A stretch of 64,000 nucleotides of DNA, from contig NZ_FOTE01000005.1 of assembly GCF_900114475.1 (NCBI RefSeq), positions 248,001 to 312,000 of the forward strand. The letters run 5' to 3'. Below the pieces are notes generated by a model that was not told where the DNA came from, searched no databases, and saw only the letters and a list, made by a program, of their open reading frames with translations. The position numbers and the translations under genes were made by a program. Shown here piece after piece: positions 55,071-63,742 of this stretch (the first letter of the stretch is position 1; each line of letters starts with the position of its first letter). Source of the DNA: Paenibacillus sp. 1_12 (GTDB lineage Bacteria > Bacillota > Bacilli > Paenibacillales > NBRC-103111).

Positions 55071-55673
55071 TTATGGCAGCCAACCATTTTTCTTTGCAAT
55101 ACCGATTGCATCTATCCGGTTTTTGGCCTCGAGCTTTTGCAAAATTTCTGATACGTAATTCCTTACGGTCCCTCCCGTCAAAAACAACTTATTGGCTATT
55201 TCATTCGCAGATAAGCCTTCTGCTACCAGCTTCAATACTTCCTGTTCACGCTCCGTCAACGGATTCTCCGCTTCCCATAAGGAAACAGAAAGGGCGGGAC
55301 TAATAACCCTTCCACCCTTGTATATGCTCCTTAACGCGGCTGCAAGCTCGTGTACCGGTGAGTCCTTTAACAAATAGCCCTGCACGCCATATTTGATTGC
55401 ACGTTGAAAATATCCCACGCGTGCGAATGTTGTCAAGATCACAACACGACAAGAATGACCCCGCTCCTTAAGACATTCGGCCACATCCAGACCGGTCATC
55501 TTGGGCATCTCAATGTCCAGGATACAAATATCCGGCGACATGTCCATAATCATCTGAAGGGCTTGTTCGCCATTTTCGGCCTGACCGATGACTTCGATAT
55601 CGTTTTCCATATCCAGCAATGCACTTAAAGCGCCGCGCAGCATGTTCTGATCCTCGGCAATAATCACTCTCAT
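55071..55673 (-). CDS. NarL/LuxR-type response regulator (DesR/YvfU-like)
   Basis: This 200-residue regulator has a receiver domain with the phospho-acceptor Asp in DICILDIEMPKMTG (about residue 53), Thr in VVILTTFA and Lys in LLKDSPVHEL. The C-terminal GerE-type HTH is LTEREQEVLKLVAEGLSANE. It overlaps the kinase gene by four bases (ATGA), so the pair is co-translated. It is the last gene of an exporter/sensor operon, and its usual target is that operon. Confidence 0.93.
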   Translation of the reverse strand: MRVIIAEDQNMLRGALSALLDMENDIEVIGQAENGEQALQMIMDMSPDICILDIEMPKMTGLDVAECLKERGHSCRVVILTTFARVGYFQRAIKYGVQGYLLKDSPVHELAAALRSIYKGGRVISPALSVSLWEAENPLTEREQEVLKLVAEGLSANEIANKLFLTGGTVRNYVSEILQKLEAKNRIDAIGIAKKNGWLP

Positions 55674-56821
55674 GTGTGGCTCTCCTTTGTCTTCACATGT
55701 TTTACAACCTTCGGAACGACAAGAATTACACTTGTCCCTTCACCCGGAGCGGAATGAAAGTGAAGCTTGCCCTCAACCAGCTCAAGACGTTCCCTGATTC
55801 CTCTTAATCCTGCGCATATTGGCGAATGTCCTGAAGCCGGATAAGCGGTTCCGATGCCATCATCTCGAATCGTCAGGGTAAAGGGGTCCGTCGCTGCCGC
55901 GCATACAATAAAGCAATGTCTGGCTTTGCTATGCTTGACGACGTTCGTCACCAATTCTCTCAGACACATACCAAGAATGTTCTGGATCAAGGGAGGTACC
56001 TCGGCAGCCTCCGCTTTACCTTGAATATGCAGATCGATTCCAGCGGCAGACAAAATCTGTTCAGCATGCACCAGTTCCTCGTTGATCGTCACTGTATTTA
56101 TGTCCGATACAAGCTCCCTTACCTGCTTAAGAGCAGCGCGGGCAGTCGTTTGTATATCTTTCGTTTCCTGAATGGCACGTTCGGGATTTTTACTAATCAT
56201 TTTCTCTGCCAGCTCGCTTTTGAGCGCAATCAGCGACAGCGTGTGGCCTAGGGTATCATGCAGATCCCGGGAAATCCGCTGCCTTTCCTCATTTTTGACC
56301 AAACGCGCAATTTCATCATTAGCATTATCCAGCTTGCTGCGCAGCTCCTTTGACCGAAAAACTCCCTTCATGACGATAGGCAGTACGGTCATCACTAACA
56401 TAGAAGGGATAAGATTGATCAGATCGGATTCATTCAATTCAAGTCCGCTGAAAAAAAGCACAAGCGCAAATAAAACAAGCTGAGCTGACATTCCGGCTAT
56501 AAACAGTTTAGGGGTAGACAGCATCCCGACAATGGCAGCCGTATAAAATCCCATAAAAATAAAGCTTTGATCAAAATGCAAGCTGAAAAATCCAATAATT
56601 ACAAACATAACCATCACATACAGCAAGCGCCGCGACGAATCCATGTAGCTTAGCAGGAAACACATAACAAACAAGGCAAGCACAGAAAAGCCGATCCACA
56701 TGTCGGAAACCGATTTGTGGACCAGCGTAGTGATAGGTATAATCAGATAAATCAACCAGATAAATGAAAATATCAAGCTTCCACGTAATTTCCTGTCCAA
56801 TACGGAACCAGACTTGGTCAT
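55670..56821 (-). CDS. DesK/YvfT-like sensor histidine kinase
   Basis: This 383-residue kinase has five or six N-terminal membrane segments (to about residue 150) that probably sense a membrane or drug state. The HisKA_3 box ERQRISRDLHDTLGHTLSL carries the phospho-His, followed by an ATPase domain (NVVKHSKA, DDGIGTAYP). ATG 56821 overlaps the stop of the ABC permease gene by four bases; upstream frame belongs to that gene. It phosphorylates the downstream response regulator. Confidence 0.92.
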   Translation of the reverse strand: MTKSGSVLDRKLRGSLIFSFIWLIYLIIPITTLVHKSVSDMWIGFSVLALFVMCFLLSYMDSSRRLLYVMVMFVIIGFFSLHFDQSFIFMGFYTAAIVGMLSTPKLFIAGMSAQLVLFALVLFFSGLELNESDLINLIPSMLVMTVLPIVMKGVFRSKELRSKLDNANDEIARLVKNEERQRISRDLHDTLGHTLSLIALKSELAEKMISKNPERAIQETKDIQTTARAALKQVRELVSDINTVTINEELVHAEQILSAAGIDLHIQGKAEAAEVPPLIQNILGMCLRELVTNVVKHSKARHCFIVCAAATDPFTLTIRDDGIGTAYPASGHSPICAGLRGIRERLELVEGKLHFHSAPGEGTSVILVVPKVVKHVKTKESHT

Positions 56822-57558
56822 ACTGCTTCCTGCCTTCTTATCATATACGACGATAATACCATAAAAATGATCACGTATGCTGCAAGAATCCCAATACCTT
56901 CCCAATCCATTGAAATCCCGGCAACGATGTTCCAAGCGGCCTGACCGTATCGGTAAGAGGGGAGCCACAACGCCATTTGCTGCATGAACTGCGGCATCGC
57001 TTGTATAGGCATCCATAAACCTCCAAGCCCAGACAATCCCATAAATAGAAGCTGGGCCAGCACTTGTACAACTTCAATGCTGCGGATCGTACCCAACAGC
57101 GTGCCAAGAGCCATAAAAGGAATAACCCCAATCCATATCCACAGTCCGCACGCAATCCATTGCCCCACCGATAAATGCACGTCGCGGAACACCGCCCCAA
57201 TAATGAACATAAGTACAATTGTGCCCAGATTGATGATGGATTGGGCTGCAATTTTGGAGAAAACATAAGCACCTGAAGGGAGAGGAGTGAGTTTAATTAA
57301 TTGTACCCAGCCTTGCATCCGCTCTTGTGCAAACCGCAGGCTGAGTGTATTGATGCTCCCACCTATGACGCCAAACACCGTCATAGAGATTAAATAATAG
57401 GCCTTCCAATCGATTCCGCCTACCTCCATATTGGGATCTATCGTATTCGTAAAAATAAAATAAAAGACAGCAGGCATCAACAAAGCAAACATAATAAATT
57501 TGCGATTTCTCAAGGTGCGCAGCAGCTCTGCTTTACATTGTGCCAGCATCGGTCTCAT
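56818..57558 (-). CDS. ABC-2-type exporter permease (YvfS-like)
   Basis: This 246-residue membrane protein has six hydrophobic segments and a cytoplasmic start (CKAELLRTLRNRKFIMFALL). The ABC-2 pattern is near RFAQERMQGWVQLIKLTPL. ATG 57558 follows AGGAG. It pairs with the ATP-binding protein encoded 52 bases upstream and overlaps the kinase gene. Such units export lantibiotics, drugs or lipids, and the kinase encoded alongside likely senses the cargo. The substrate is not known. Confidence 0.9.
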   Translation of the reverse strand: MRPMLAQCKAELLRTLRNRKFIMFALLMPAVFYFIFTNTIDPNMEVGGIDWKAYYLISMTVFGVIGGSINTLSLRFAQERMQGWVQLIKLTPLPSGAYVFSKIAAQSIINLGTIVLMFIIGAVFRDVHLSVGQWIACGLWIWIGVIPFMALGTLLGTIRSIEVVQVLAQLLFMGLSGLGGLWMPIQAMPQFMQQMALWLPSYRYGQAAWNIVAGISMDWEGIGILAAYVIIFMVLSSYMIRRQEAV

Positions 57559-57610
57559 AAGAACATCTCCTGTCATTTCTGATTCATTGCAATTTTGCCG
57601 AATTATAAGG

Positions 57611-58495
57611 TTATCCCCGAACCAATGCCTGAAAGGCTTCCTCCAGACCAACGCTCTGGATTTCAATATCGGTTGCATCCAACTCCTGCCGCACAATCGC
57701 TGCGATGAGCTGATCCGTATCACTGCTGTACAGCTTGACTCTGCGCCCCTTCCACTCTGTATCCATAATACCTGGAAGACTGCGCAGCCGCTCCTCGGTC
57801 AGACCGAGTCCCGCTGTAAAGGACAATATCTTGCTGTTCGTCGTTGCTTTGATTTCCTCTGGTGTTCCGTCGGCGACAAGCTTACCTTTGTTAATGACGA
57901 CCACTCGGTTCGCAATGGCATCCGCCTCCTCCAAATAATGTGTAGTCAAAATAATCGTTCTTCCTTGTCCCGCCATCGCTTTGACAGTTTCCCAAAAGAG
58001 CTGTCGCGAGCTGACATCCATACCAACTGTAGGTTCATCGAGAAACAGCACGGACGGATCGCCCGCCAAAGCAAGCGCAAAGCCTAATCTGCGTTTTTGT
58101 CCACCGGATAGTGCCGTTCCGAGCTTCCCCTTTTCCTCCACGAGTCCCGATATTTTGAGCAGCCGTTCCAAGGGTAAGGGCTTGGAGTAATAATGTCGGA
58201 ACAAATCGATTGTTTCCCCAACCTTCAATCCATCAATGCTATGAACTTCCTGAAGCATGGCTCCAATTCTGTCTTTAACAGCTCGATCCTGCGGGTTTCC
58301 GCCCAGCAGACGAATTGTTCCACTTGTCGGTTTTCTCAGTCCAAGTGTCATTGCAACAGTCGTTGTTTTCCCAGCGCCATTAGGGCCCAGCAAAGCGACC
58401 ACACTGCCTTCAGGAATCGTTAATGTGACATCGTCTACCGCCCGTTTGCCTTTGAACTCTTTGGTAACATGCTGCAGTTCTATGACTGGTTTCAT
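57611..58495 (-). CDS. ABC exporter ATP-binding protein (YvfR-like)
   Basis: This 294-residue ATPase has Walker A GPNGAGKTTTV (about residues 37-47), signature LSGGQKRRLG, Walker B VLFLDEPTVGMD and switch His in ILTTHYLEEAD. The C-terminal 80-residue extension is usual in drug-export ATPases. ATG 58495 follows GAGGTG. It is the first gene of the four-gene set ATPase, permease, kinase, response regulator, the same order as yvfRSTU of B. subtilis. Confidence 0.92.
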   Translation of the reverse strand: MKPVIELQHVTKEFKGKRAVDDVTLTIPEGSVVALLGPNGAGKTTTVAMTLGLRKPTSGTIRLLGGNPQDRAVKDRIGAMLQEVHSIDGLKVGETIDLFRHYYSKPLPLERLLKISGLVEEKGKLGTALSGGQKRRLGFALALAGDPSVLFLDEPTVGMDVSSRQLFWETVKAMAGQGRTIILTTHYLEEADAIANRVVVINKGKLVADGTPEEIKATTNSKILSFTAGLGLTEERLRSLPGIMDTEWKGRRVKLYSSDTDQLIAAIVRQELDATDIEIQSVGLEEAFQALVRG

Positions 58496-58616
58496 TCCAC
58501 ACACCTCATTTAATGGATTTCATGCTCTTCAGTATAGTTTGCATTCATAATCTGAAACATCGATGAATGTCATAGCTTTCGCCTGACAATTGTCACGTCC
58601 GCTTGGGTGCCAATCG

Positions 58617-58658
58617 CAAAAAAACACCCCTGTCCACTAAATGCGGATAGGGATGCTT
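58617..58658 (-). terminator. Terminator of the PPK2 gene
   Basis: Read leftwards, CATCCCTATCC pairs with GGACAGGGGTG and is followed by TTTTTTT, about 25 bases after the stop at 58683. Confidence 0.75.
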
Positions 58659-58682
58659 GTACAGTTGGTAATGATTTCTTAA

Positions 58683-59507
58683 TTAAGGCTGTTCTCCGAG
58701 CGGCAGCAGCTCGATTAAATCCTTCATGTCAATGTCAGGCTGCGGATATGTAAGCGGCAGCTTTTTCAATGTATCCACAATTAGCGACAACACGACGTAA
58801 TCTCTGTACCAACGGTTATTTCCGGGCACCAGATGCCACGGCGCATCCTTGGAGTTACAATTAGTGAACACACTTTCATAGGCCTTTTGATAAGCGTCCC
58901 AATAATTGCGCTCCAACAGATCGCTCGGATCGAATTTCCACCTTTTTGATGGATCGTGAAGCCGTTCCTCAATTTTTTTAATTTGAAAATCTTTGGAAAT
59001 ATGCAAAAATATTTTCAAAACAATCGTATCATGGTCAGCCAACAGCTTCTCAAATTGCTTAATATGCTTGAAGCGCCGTTCAGCCTCTTCATCCTCTATC
59101 TGATTGTGCACACGAGTAATCAAAACATCTTCATAATAGGAACGGTTAAATGCCGTAATATATCCCCTGACAGGCGTTTCCTTATGAGCTCTCCACAGAA
59201 AATCATGTGAGGATTCTTCCGTCGTCGGTTGTTTAAATGAGGTTACCTTGAAGCCCTGTGGATTCACTCCGGACAATACCTTTTTGATTACGCCATCTTT
59301 GCCGCTGCAATCCATCCCCTGAAAAATAATGAGCAGTGAATACTTTTTACCGGCAAACAGCTTGTCCTGCAGCTCTGTCAATTCCTCTTTCAGCTGCTCG
59401 TAGTGCTCCGCCAGCTCTTCCTTCCCGGAAAAAGAACCCGTATCATCGGGATCATACTGGCTTAGCTTAATCTTTTTGTCACGCGGCAGCTTAACATTTT
59501 TGGACAT
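58683..59507 (-). CDS. Polyphosphate kinase 2 family protein
   Basis: This 274-residue P-loop kinase uses polyphosphate to phosphorylate nucleotides (AMP, ADP or GDP depending on subclass). Walker A is FQGMDCSGKDG (about residue 65), the lid region follows RGYITAFNRSYYEDVLITRVH, and Walker-B-like DTIVLKIFLHISK comes after. Later ERNYWDAYQKAYE and APWHLVPGNNRWYRDY are PPK2 hallmarks. ATG 59507 follows AGAGGAG; the TTG two codons earlier is less likely. It is monocistronic with a terminator. Confidence 0.93.
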   Translation of the reverse strand: MSKNVKLPRDKKIKLSQYDPDDTGSFSGKEELAEHYEQLKEELTELQDKLFAGKKYSLLIIFQGMDCSGKDGVIKKVLSGVNPQGFKVTSFKQPTTEESSHDFLWRAHKETPVRGYITAFNRSYYEDVLITRVHNQIEDEEAERRFKHIKQFEKLLADHDTIVLKIFLHISKDFQIKKIEERLHDPSKRWKFDPSDLLERNYWDAYQKAYESVFTNCNSKDAPWHLVPGNNRWYRDYVVLSLIVDTLKKLPLTYPQPDIDMKDLIELLPLGEQP

Positions 59508-59561
59508 CCTCAACCACTCCTCTTGAAATCTGATGATAAATCAAGCAGCGAACTTGATTAT

Positions 59562-60407
59562 CTAGCAAATCAAATGCTCCAGCTTGTAAAAACGCAGTGC
59601 GTTATGGCCGAATATTGCGGTTTTCTCTGATTCGTTTACCCCGTCTAGTAAGGCTTCCTCCAATAGCTCCACTACTCGTTCATAGCTGGCTGCCAGCAAG
59701 CAGACGGGCCAATCACTGCCAAACATAACACGCTCTGTGCCAAAAGCTTTTACAATATGATGAATATAAGGTTTCAGCTGCTCTGTCGTCCATGCCTGAT
59801 GATCAGCTTCAGTCACCATCCCGGACAACTTGCAGGTTATCGAAGGATAAGAGGCAATTTCCTGCAGCTGCGAAGCCCATGGCTCCCATTGTCCTTGTGC
59901 AATATCTGGCTTGGCGATATGGTCAATGACCCCACGAAGATTAGGTACCTCCCGCAGCAGCTTCAACACAGATGGCAGCTGGTGTGAACGCATCAGCAGA
60001 TCAACCGGGAAATTCTCTGACTCCAAAAACTTCAGAGCTTGTATACTGGCGGGCCGCAGAACCTCATCAGCATCCTCCATAATTTGAATCATGATACGAA
60101 TCCCAACCAATTTGGATTGTTTCCTTAAGGATTCATATTGCTCGCGGAAATCAGTATGCTCCAAATCCAGCCAACCTACAACACCTGCGATTGAATCGTT
60201 GTGCTGTGCAAGCTCGAGCATAAATTCCGTATCCTTCCGAGTCGGAGCCGCCTGTACAACGATCGTCTTGTCAATCTGGCTGCGTTCCAAATGCTCTGAC
60301 AAATCTACTGGAAAAAAATCTCGAACCAATACTCCTCCATCCGACCCTGTCCAATCATAATCTCCACGCGCCAATTGCCAATAATGCTGATGTGCATCTA
60401 CTCTCAA
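59562..60407 (-). CDS. Amidohydrolase, L-fuconolactonase-like
   Basis: This 281-residue amidohydrolase_2 (TIM-barrel) enzyme starts with RVDAHQHYWQLARGDYDW, the pattern of L-fuconolactone or 2-pyrone-4,6-dicarboxylate lactonases. GVIDHIAKPDI and MFGSDWPVC supply the later metal/catalytic residues. TTG 60407 is placed after GGGAGG. With fucU and an aldo/keto reductase elsewhere in the window this would fit oxidative fucose-type sugar breakdown, but the genes are 16 kb apart, so that link is speculative. Confidence 0.87.
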   Translation of the reverse strand: MRVDAHQHYWQLARGDYDWTGSDGGVLVRDFFPVDLSEHLERSQIDKTIVVQAAPTRKDTEFMLELAQHNDSIAGVVGWLDLEHTDFREQYESLRKQSKLVGIRIMIQIMEDADEVLRPASIQALKFLESENFPVDLLMRSHQLPSVLKLLREVPNLRGVIDHIAKPDIAQGQWEPWASQLQEIASYPSITCKLSGMVTEADHQAWTTEQLKPYIHHIVKAFGTERVMFGSDWPVCLLAASYERVVELLEEALLDGVNESEKTAIFGHNALRFYKLEHLIC

Positions 60408-60703
60408 CCTGCATGACCTCCCTTATTCGCAGCTCTTTTTATAGAGCTGTGACAGTCTCATTGAACTCATATTACAATAGAACCAAATGGTTTTACAATA
60501 ACTTCAGGTATTCCATACATTTTACAAAAATAATTGATAAATCGGTGTTTCAAACGTTATATTATGGGTAAATAATCATATCGAAACATATTGAAAAACC
60601 AAGTTAAAGAGATTATCACAAATTTGTATAACGATTTTAAGGTTATTTTAATGATGTTCATATATACTATTTATTATATCCATTTATTAGGCGGGTGAGC
60701 GTA
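60408..60703. other. AT-rich intergenic region between divergent genes
   Basis: These 296 bases hold no supported gene. They must contain the promoters of the lactonase-like gene (leftwards) and the small ORF (rightwards); I could not fix either with confidence. Confidence 0.45.
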
Positions 60704-60931
60704 GTGAAATTGTTCATAACAGTACAGAATAAAACGGTTCCTGTTTACTCCGATGAAAAGAACAAAAAGAAACTAAATCTTCTTGTTTCTGCTCTGGAAT
60801 CAAAAGTAGTAAAGGGAAAAAGAGCAATCAAAAAATGTCTCGACTCCTTAATTAGCATCGAAATTGTCGGATGCGAAGCGATTCTTCATTCTTATAATGA
60901 AACTGACTCCCTGGCTTTATCGCTCTATTAA
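60704..60931 (+). CDS. Small hypothetical protein, 75 residues
   Basis: A GTG at 60704 opens 75 codons, with a GTG three codons earlier as the alternative. The product is basic in the middle (DEKNKKKLNLLVSALESKVV then KGKRAIKKCLDSL), with a beta-rich start LFITVQNKTVPVYSD and two Cys. I recognise no family. A GGCGGGTGA sequence could bind ribosomes, and a perfect terminator at 60980 supports a real transcript. Confidence 0.5.
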   Translation: MKLFITVQNKTVPVYSDEKNKKKLNLLVSALESKVVKGKRAIKKCLDSLISIEIVGCEAILHSYNETDSLALSLY

Positions 60932-60979
60932 ACTAAGGTAAAGCCTTCTCTGTTACCCATCCTATACATATTTATAATT

Positions 60980-61003
60980 AAGAAGCCGCTGCTGCGGCTT
61001 CTT
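60980..61003 (+). terminator. Rho-independent terminator of the small ORF
   Basis: A perfect 10-4-10 hairpin AAGAAGCCGC/GCGGCTTCTT is followed by TGTTGTT, 49 bases after the stop at 60931. Confidence 0.85.
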
Positions 61004-61102
61004 TGTTGTTCATTAGAAACACCATAATGATTCCCTGTACAGGTGAATTCTCTCGCATTCTGTTATAATTCATGCATACCTAAGAACATCTGGAGTGATA
61101 GA

Positions 61103-63628
61103 ATGACCATTTTGCCTATTGATACAATTCTTCCTCAACTGAGAGACACCTTACTAGCTCATACGGGAGTCGTGCTGGTAGCTGCACCCGGAGCAGGTAA
61201 AACAACACGAATTCCGCTGGCACTGCTGGACGAGCCCCTGTTCGCAAACCAACGGATTCTGATGCTGGAACCGCGACGTCTCGCTGCCCGTGCCGCTGCC
61301 CGCTATATGGCTGCTTCCCTTGGTCAACAGGTCGGTGAAACCGTTGGATATCGTGTTCGAATGGATACCCGCGTAGGACCATCTACACGAATCGAAGTCA
61401 ATACGGAAGGTGTTCTTACCCGAATGATTCAGCAGGACCCCAGTCTGGAGGGCGTAGGCGTCGTCATCTTTGACGAATTTCACGAACGCAGCCTTCATGC
61501 AGATCTCGGGCTAGCTCTATGTCTGCAAGCACAAGCATTACTTCGCGACGATTTACGCATAATCGTGATGTCGGCGACTCTGGATGCCCAAGCTGTTGCT
61601 GGGCTGATGAATGATGCGCCCGTCATTATCAGCGAAGGGCGAAGCTTCGAAGTAACCACCCATTATCTGGATCGAAGACCTGAGGGGAGAATCGAGCAGA
61701 CGGTTGTACGTGCTATAGTTCAAGCGCTGAATCAACATGAGCAGGGCAATATGCTTGTATTTTTGCCAGGAACAGGTGAAATCAGACGGATTGAAGCAAG
61801 ATTACGTGAACTTCAGCTCGGTCCACTCGTTCAAATCACTCCGCTCCATGGCTCCATGCCGCAGGAAAGCCAGGATCGAGCTATCTCACGAAGTCAAGTG
61901 AATGAACGGAAAATTGTGCTCACCACATCAATTGCTGAATCAAGTCTTACTGTCGATGGAATTGGGATTGTCATTGACAGCGGCCTGAGTCGTGTCCCCC
62001 GATTCTCCCCTCGAACCGGGATGACCCGTCTGGAAACCATTCCAGTGTCGCTGGCATCAGCCGACCAACGCAGAGGGAGGGCCGGTCGCCTTGGCCCTGG
62101 TACATGCTACCGCCTGTGGATGGAGGCTGACCATAGGCTTCTCCAACCGCTCAGCAAGCCGGAAATAGCTGAGGCGGATCTCGCCCCTCTGGCTTTGGAG
62201 CTGGCGGCATGGGGCATAACCGAGCCTAATGAACTGGAGTGGCTTGATTCTCCGCCACGTGCTGCATTTCTGCAGGCTCGTTCGCTGCTTATCCAATTAG
62301 GCGCAATGCATACAGATGGATCGATTACATCGGAAGGTCGCCGTATGGCAGGTCTGGGTCTTCATCCACGGCTTGCACATATGCTGCTTAGTGCAATTCC
62401 TCTTGGACTCGGAGAGCTTGCTTGTGAGCTGGCTGCGCTGCTCAATGAACGGGATTTCTTTAAGGGTGATGCTGCAGCTCCGAATGCAGACCTGCGACTG
62501 CGCGTAGAAGCTCTGCAAAGAGCTATGAAGTCGAAGGAACTTACTTCGGGTCCCCTATACCATGAAGGCTTTACTGTTGATGCTGCAGCCTGCAAACGTA
62601 TATGGTCAGAAGCCAACCAATGGAAAAGGGAGCTTCATATTGGGATTTCCTCCCATCCGGGGGATGTACATCACTGCGGGCTGCTGCTTGCCTTTGCATT
62701 CCCTGATCGAATAGGGCAGCGCAGAGCACAGGGGGGCTTTCTCTTAAGCAGCGGACGCGGCGCTCAGTTCCAACATATGCAGCCGTTATCAAGCTCGCCT
62801 TATTTGGTAGCAGTGGAGCTGGATGATCAAGGTACAGACAGCCGAATTTATTTGGCTGCTCCGGTTGAATTAGAAGAGCTGGAACAGCATTTCCCCGACA
62901 GCATCGAAAGGGAGACTGTTACCGCTTGGGATCCGACTGTACAGGCAGTCCGTTCCCGGCATTATGTTCGTATGGGGGCTATTCTAATCAAGGATGTCCC
63001 GAATCACTCACCTAATCATGACGACGTGCTTCAGGCACTGGTTCGTGGAATTGTCGTAGAAGGATTAGCCCTGCTGCCTTGGACAAAGGCATCTCTTCAA
63101 TTACGCGAGCGTCTCCGATTTATGAATCATCATGATAACGATTGGCCTGACGTGACGGACGATGCACTTATGGCTACCATTCAGGATTGGCTGGCTCCGC
63201 ATCTGCATGGGCTCAAAAGCCGCAGCGATCTTCAGCGGCTCAATATTATCTCCATATTGGAGTCCATGCTGTCCTGGGAGCAGCGCCGCACATTGGACGA
63301 ATGGGCACCCACACATATCACGTCTCCCAGCGGTTCACGGATCTCTGTCGATTACAGCAATCCGGTTAGCCCTACCCTATCCGTTCGGCTTCAGGAAATG
63401 TTTGGTATGGAGCAAACTCCACGAATTGGTGGCGGCCGCGTCCCTATTTTGCTCCACCTGCTATCGCCTGCCCAGCGGCCCGTGCAGGTAACGAGCGATT
63501 TGGCCAGCTTTTGGCGTCATACGTATTTTGAGATAAAAAAAGATCTTAAGGGACGCTATCCGAAACATTACTGGCCTGATGATCCGCTTATTGCCATGCC
63601 AACCAGCCGAGTACGGCCAAGGCATTAA
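61103..63628 (+). CDS. hrpB: ATP-dependent RNA helicase HrpB (DEAH-type)
   Basis: This 841-residue superfamily 2 helicase has motif I AAPGAGKTTRIP (about residue 28), motif II DEFHERSL (DEFH instead of DEAH, as in HrpB), motif III MSATLDAQ and motif VI QRRGRAGRLGPG. The HrpB-specific C-terminal half includes YWPDDPL near the end. ATG 61103 follows GGAGTG; the 20 codons before it lack similarity. Its cellular role is poorly known: it has RNA-stimulated ATPase-type features but no settled partner. Confidence 0.93.
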   Translation: MTILPIDTILPQLRDTLLAHTGVVLVAAPGAGKTTRIPLALLDEPLFANQRILMLEPRRLAARAAARYMAASLGQQVGETVGYRVRMDTRVGPSTRIEVNTEGVLTRMIQQDPSLEGVGVVIFDEFHERSLHADLGLALCLQAQALLRDDLRIIVMSATLDAQAVAGLMNDAPVIISEGRSFEVTTHYLDRRPEGRIEQTVVRAIVQALNQHEQGNMLVFLPGTGEIRRIEARLRELQLGPLVQITPLHGSMPQESQDRAISRSQVNERKIVLTTSIAESSLTVDGIGIVIDSGLSRVPRFSPRTGMTRLETIPVSLASADQRRGRAGRLGPGTCYRLWMEADHRLLQPLSKPEIAEADLAPLALELAAWGITEPNELEWLDSPPRAAFLQARSLLIQLGAMHTDGSITSEGRRMAGLGLHPRLAHMLLSAIPLGLGELACELAALLNERDFFKGDAAAPNADLRLRVEALQRAMKSKELTSGPLYHEGFTVDAAACKRIWSEANQWKRELHIGISSHPGDVHHCGLLLAFAFPDRIGQRRAQGGFLLSSGRGAQFQHMQPLSSSPYLVAVELDDQGTDSRIYLAAPVELEELEQHFPDSIERETVTAWDPTVQAVRSRHYVRMGAILIKDVPNHSPNHDDVLQALVRGIVVEGLALLPWTKASLQLRERLRFMNHHDNDWPDVTDDALMATIQDWLAPHLHGLKSRSDLQRLNIISILESMLSWEQRRTLDEWAPTHITSPSGSRISVDYSNPVSPTLSVRLQEMFGMEQTPRIGGGRVPILLHLLSPAQRPVQVTSDLASFWRHTYFEIKKDLKGRYPKHYWPDDPLIAMPTSRVRPRH

Positions 63629-63649
63629 AGTACAACAAACTAGAGACAC

Positions 63650-63686
63650 AAATAAGACCAACTGGCGATGCCTGCTGGTCTTATTT
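63650..63686. terminator. Bidirectional terminator
   Basis: AAATAAGACCA pairs with TGGTCTTATTT around a 15-base loop, between the convergent hrpB and thioesterase genes. Confidence 0.8.
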
Positions 63687-63742
63687 CATGAACATTTTGG
63701 AATGATCATCTATGCCGATTCGCGTTCAACGTTTATGTACAA

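Noticed and set aside
57500-58087. 195-codon open frame on the plus strand
   Set aside because: It runs antisense through the ABC ATPase and permease genes; His/Arg-rich random-looking product.
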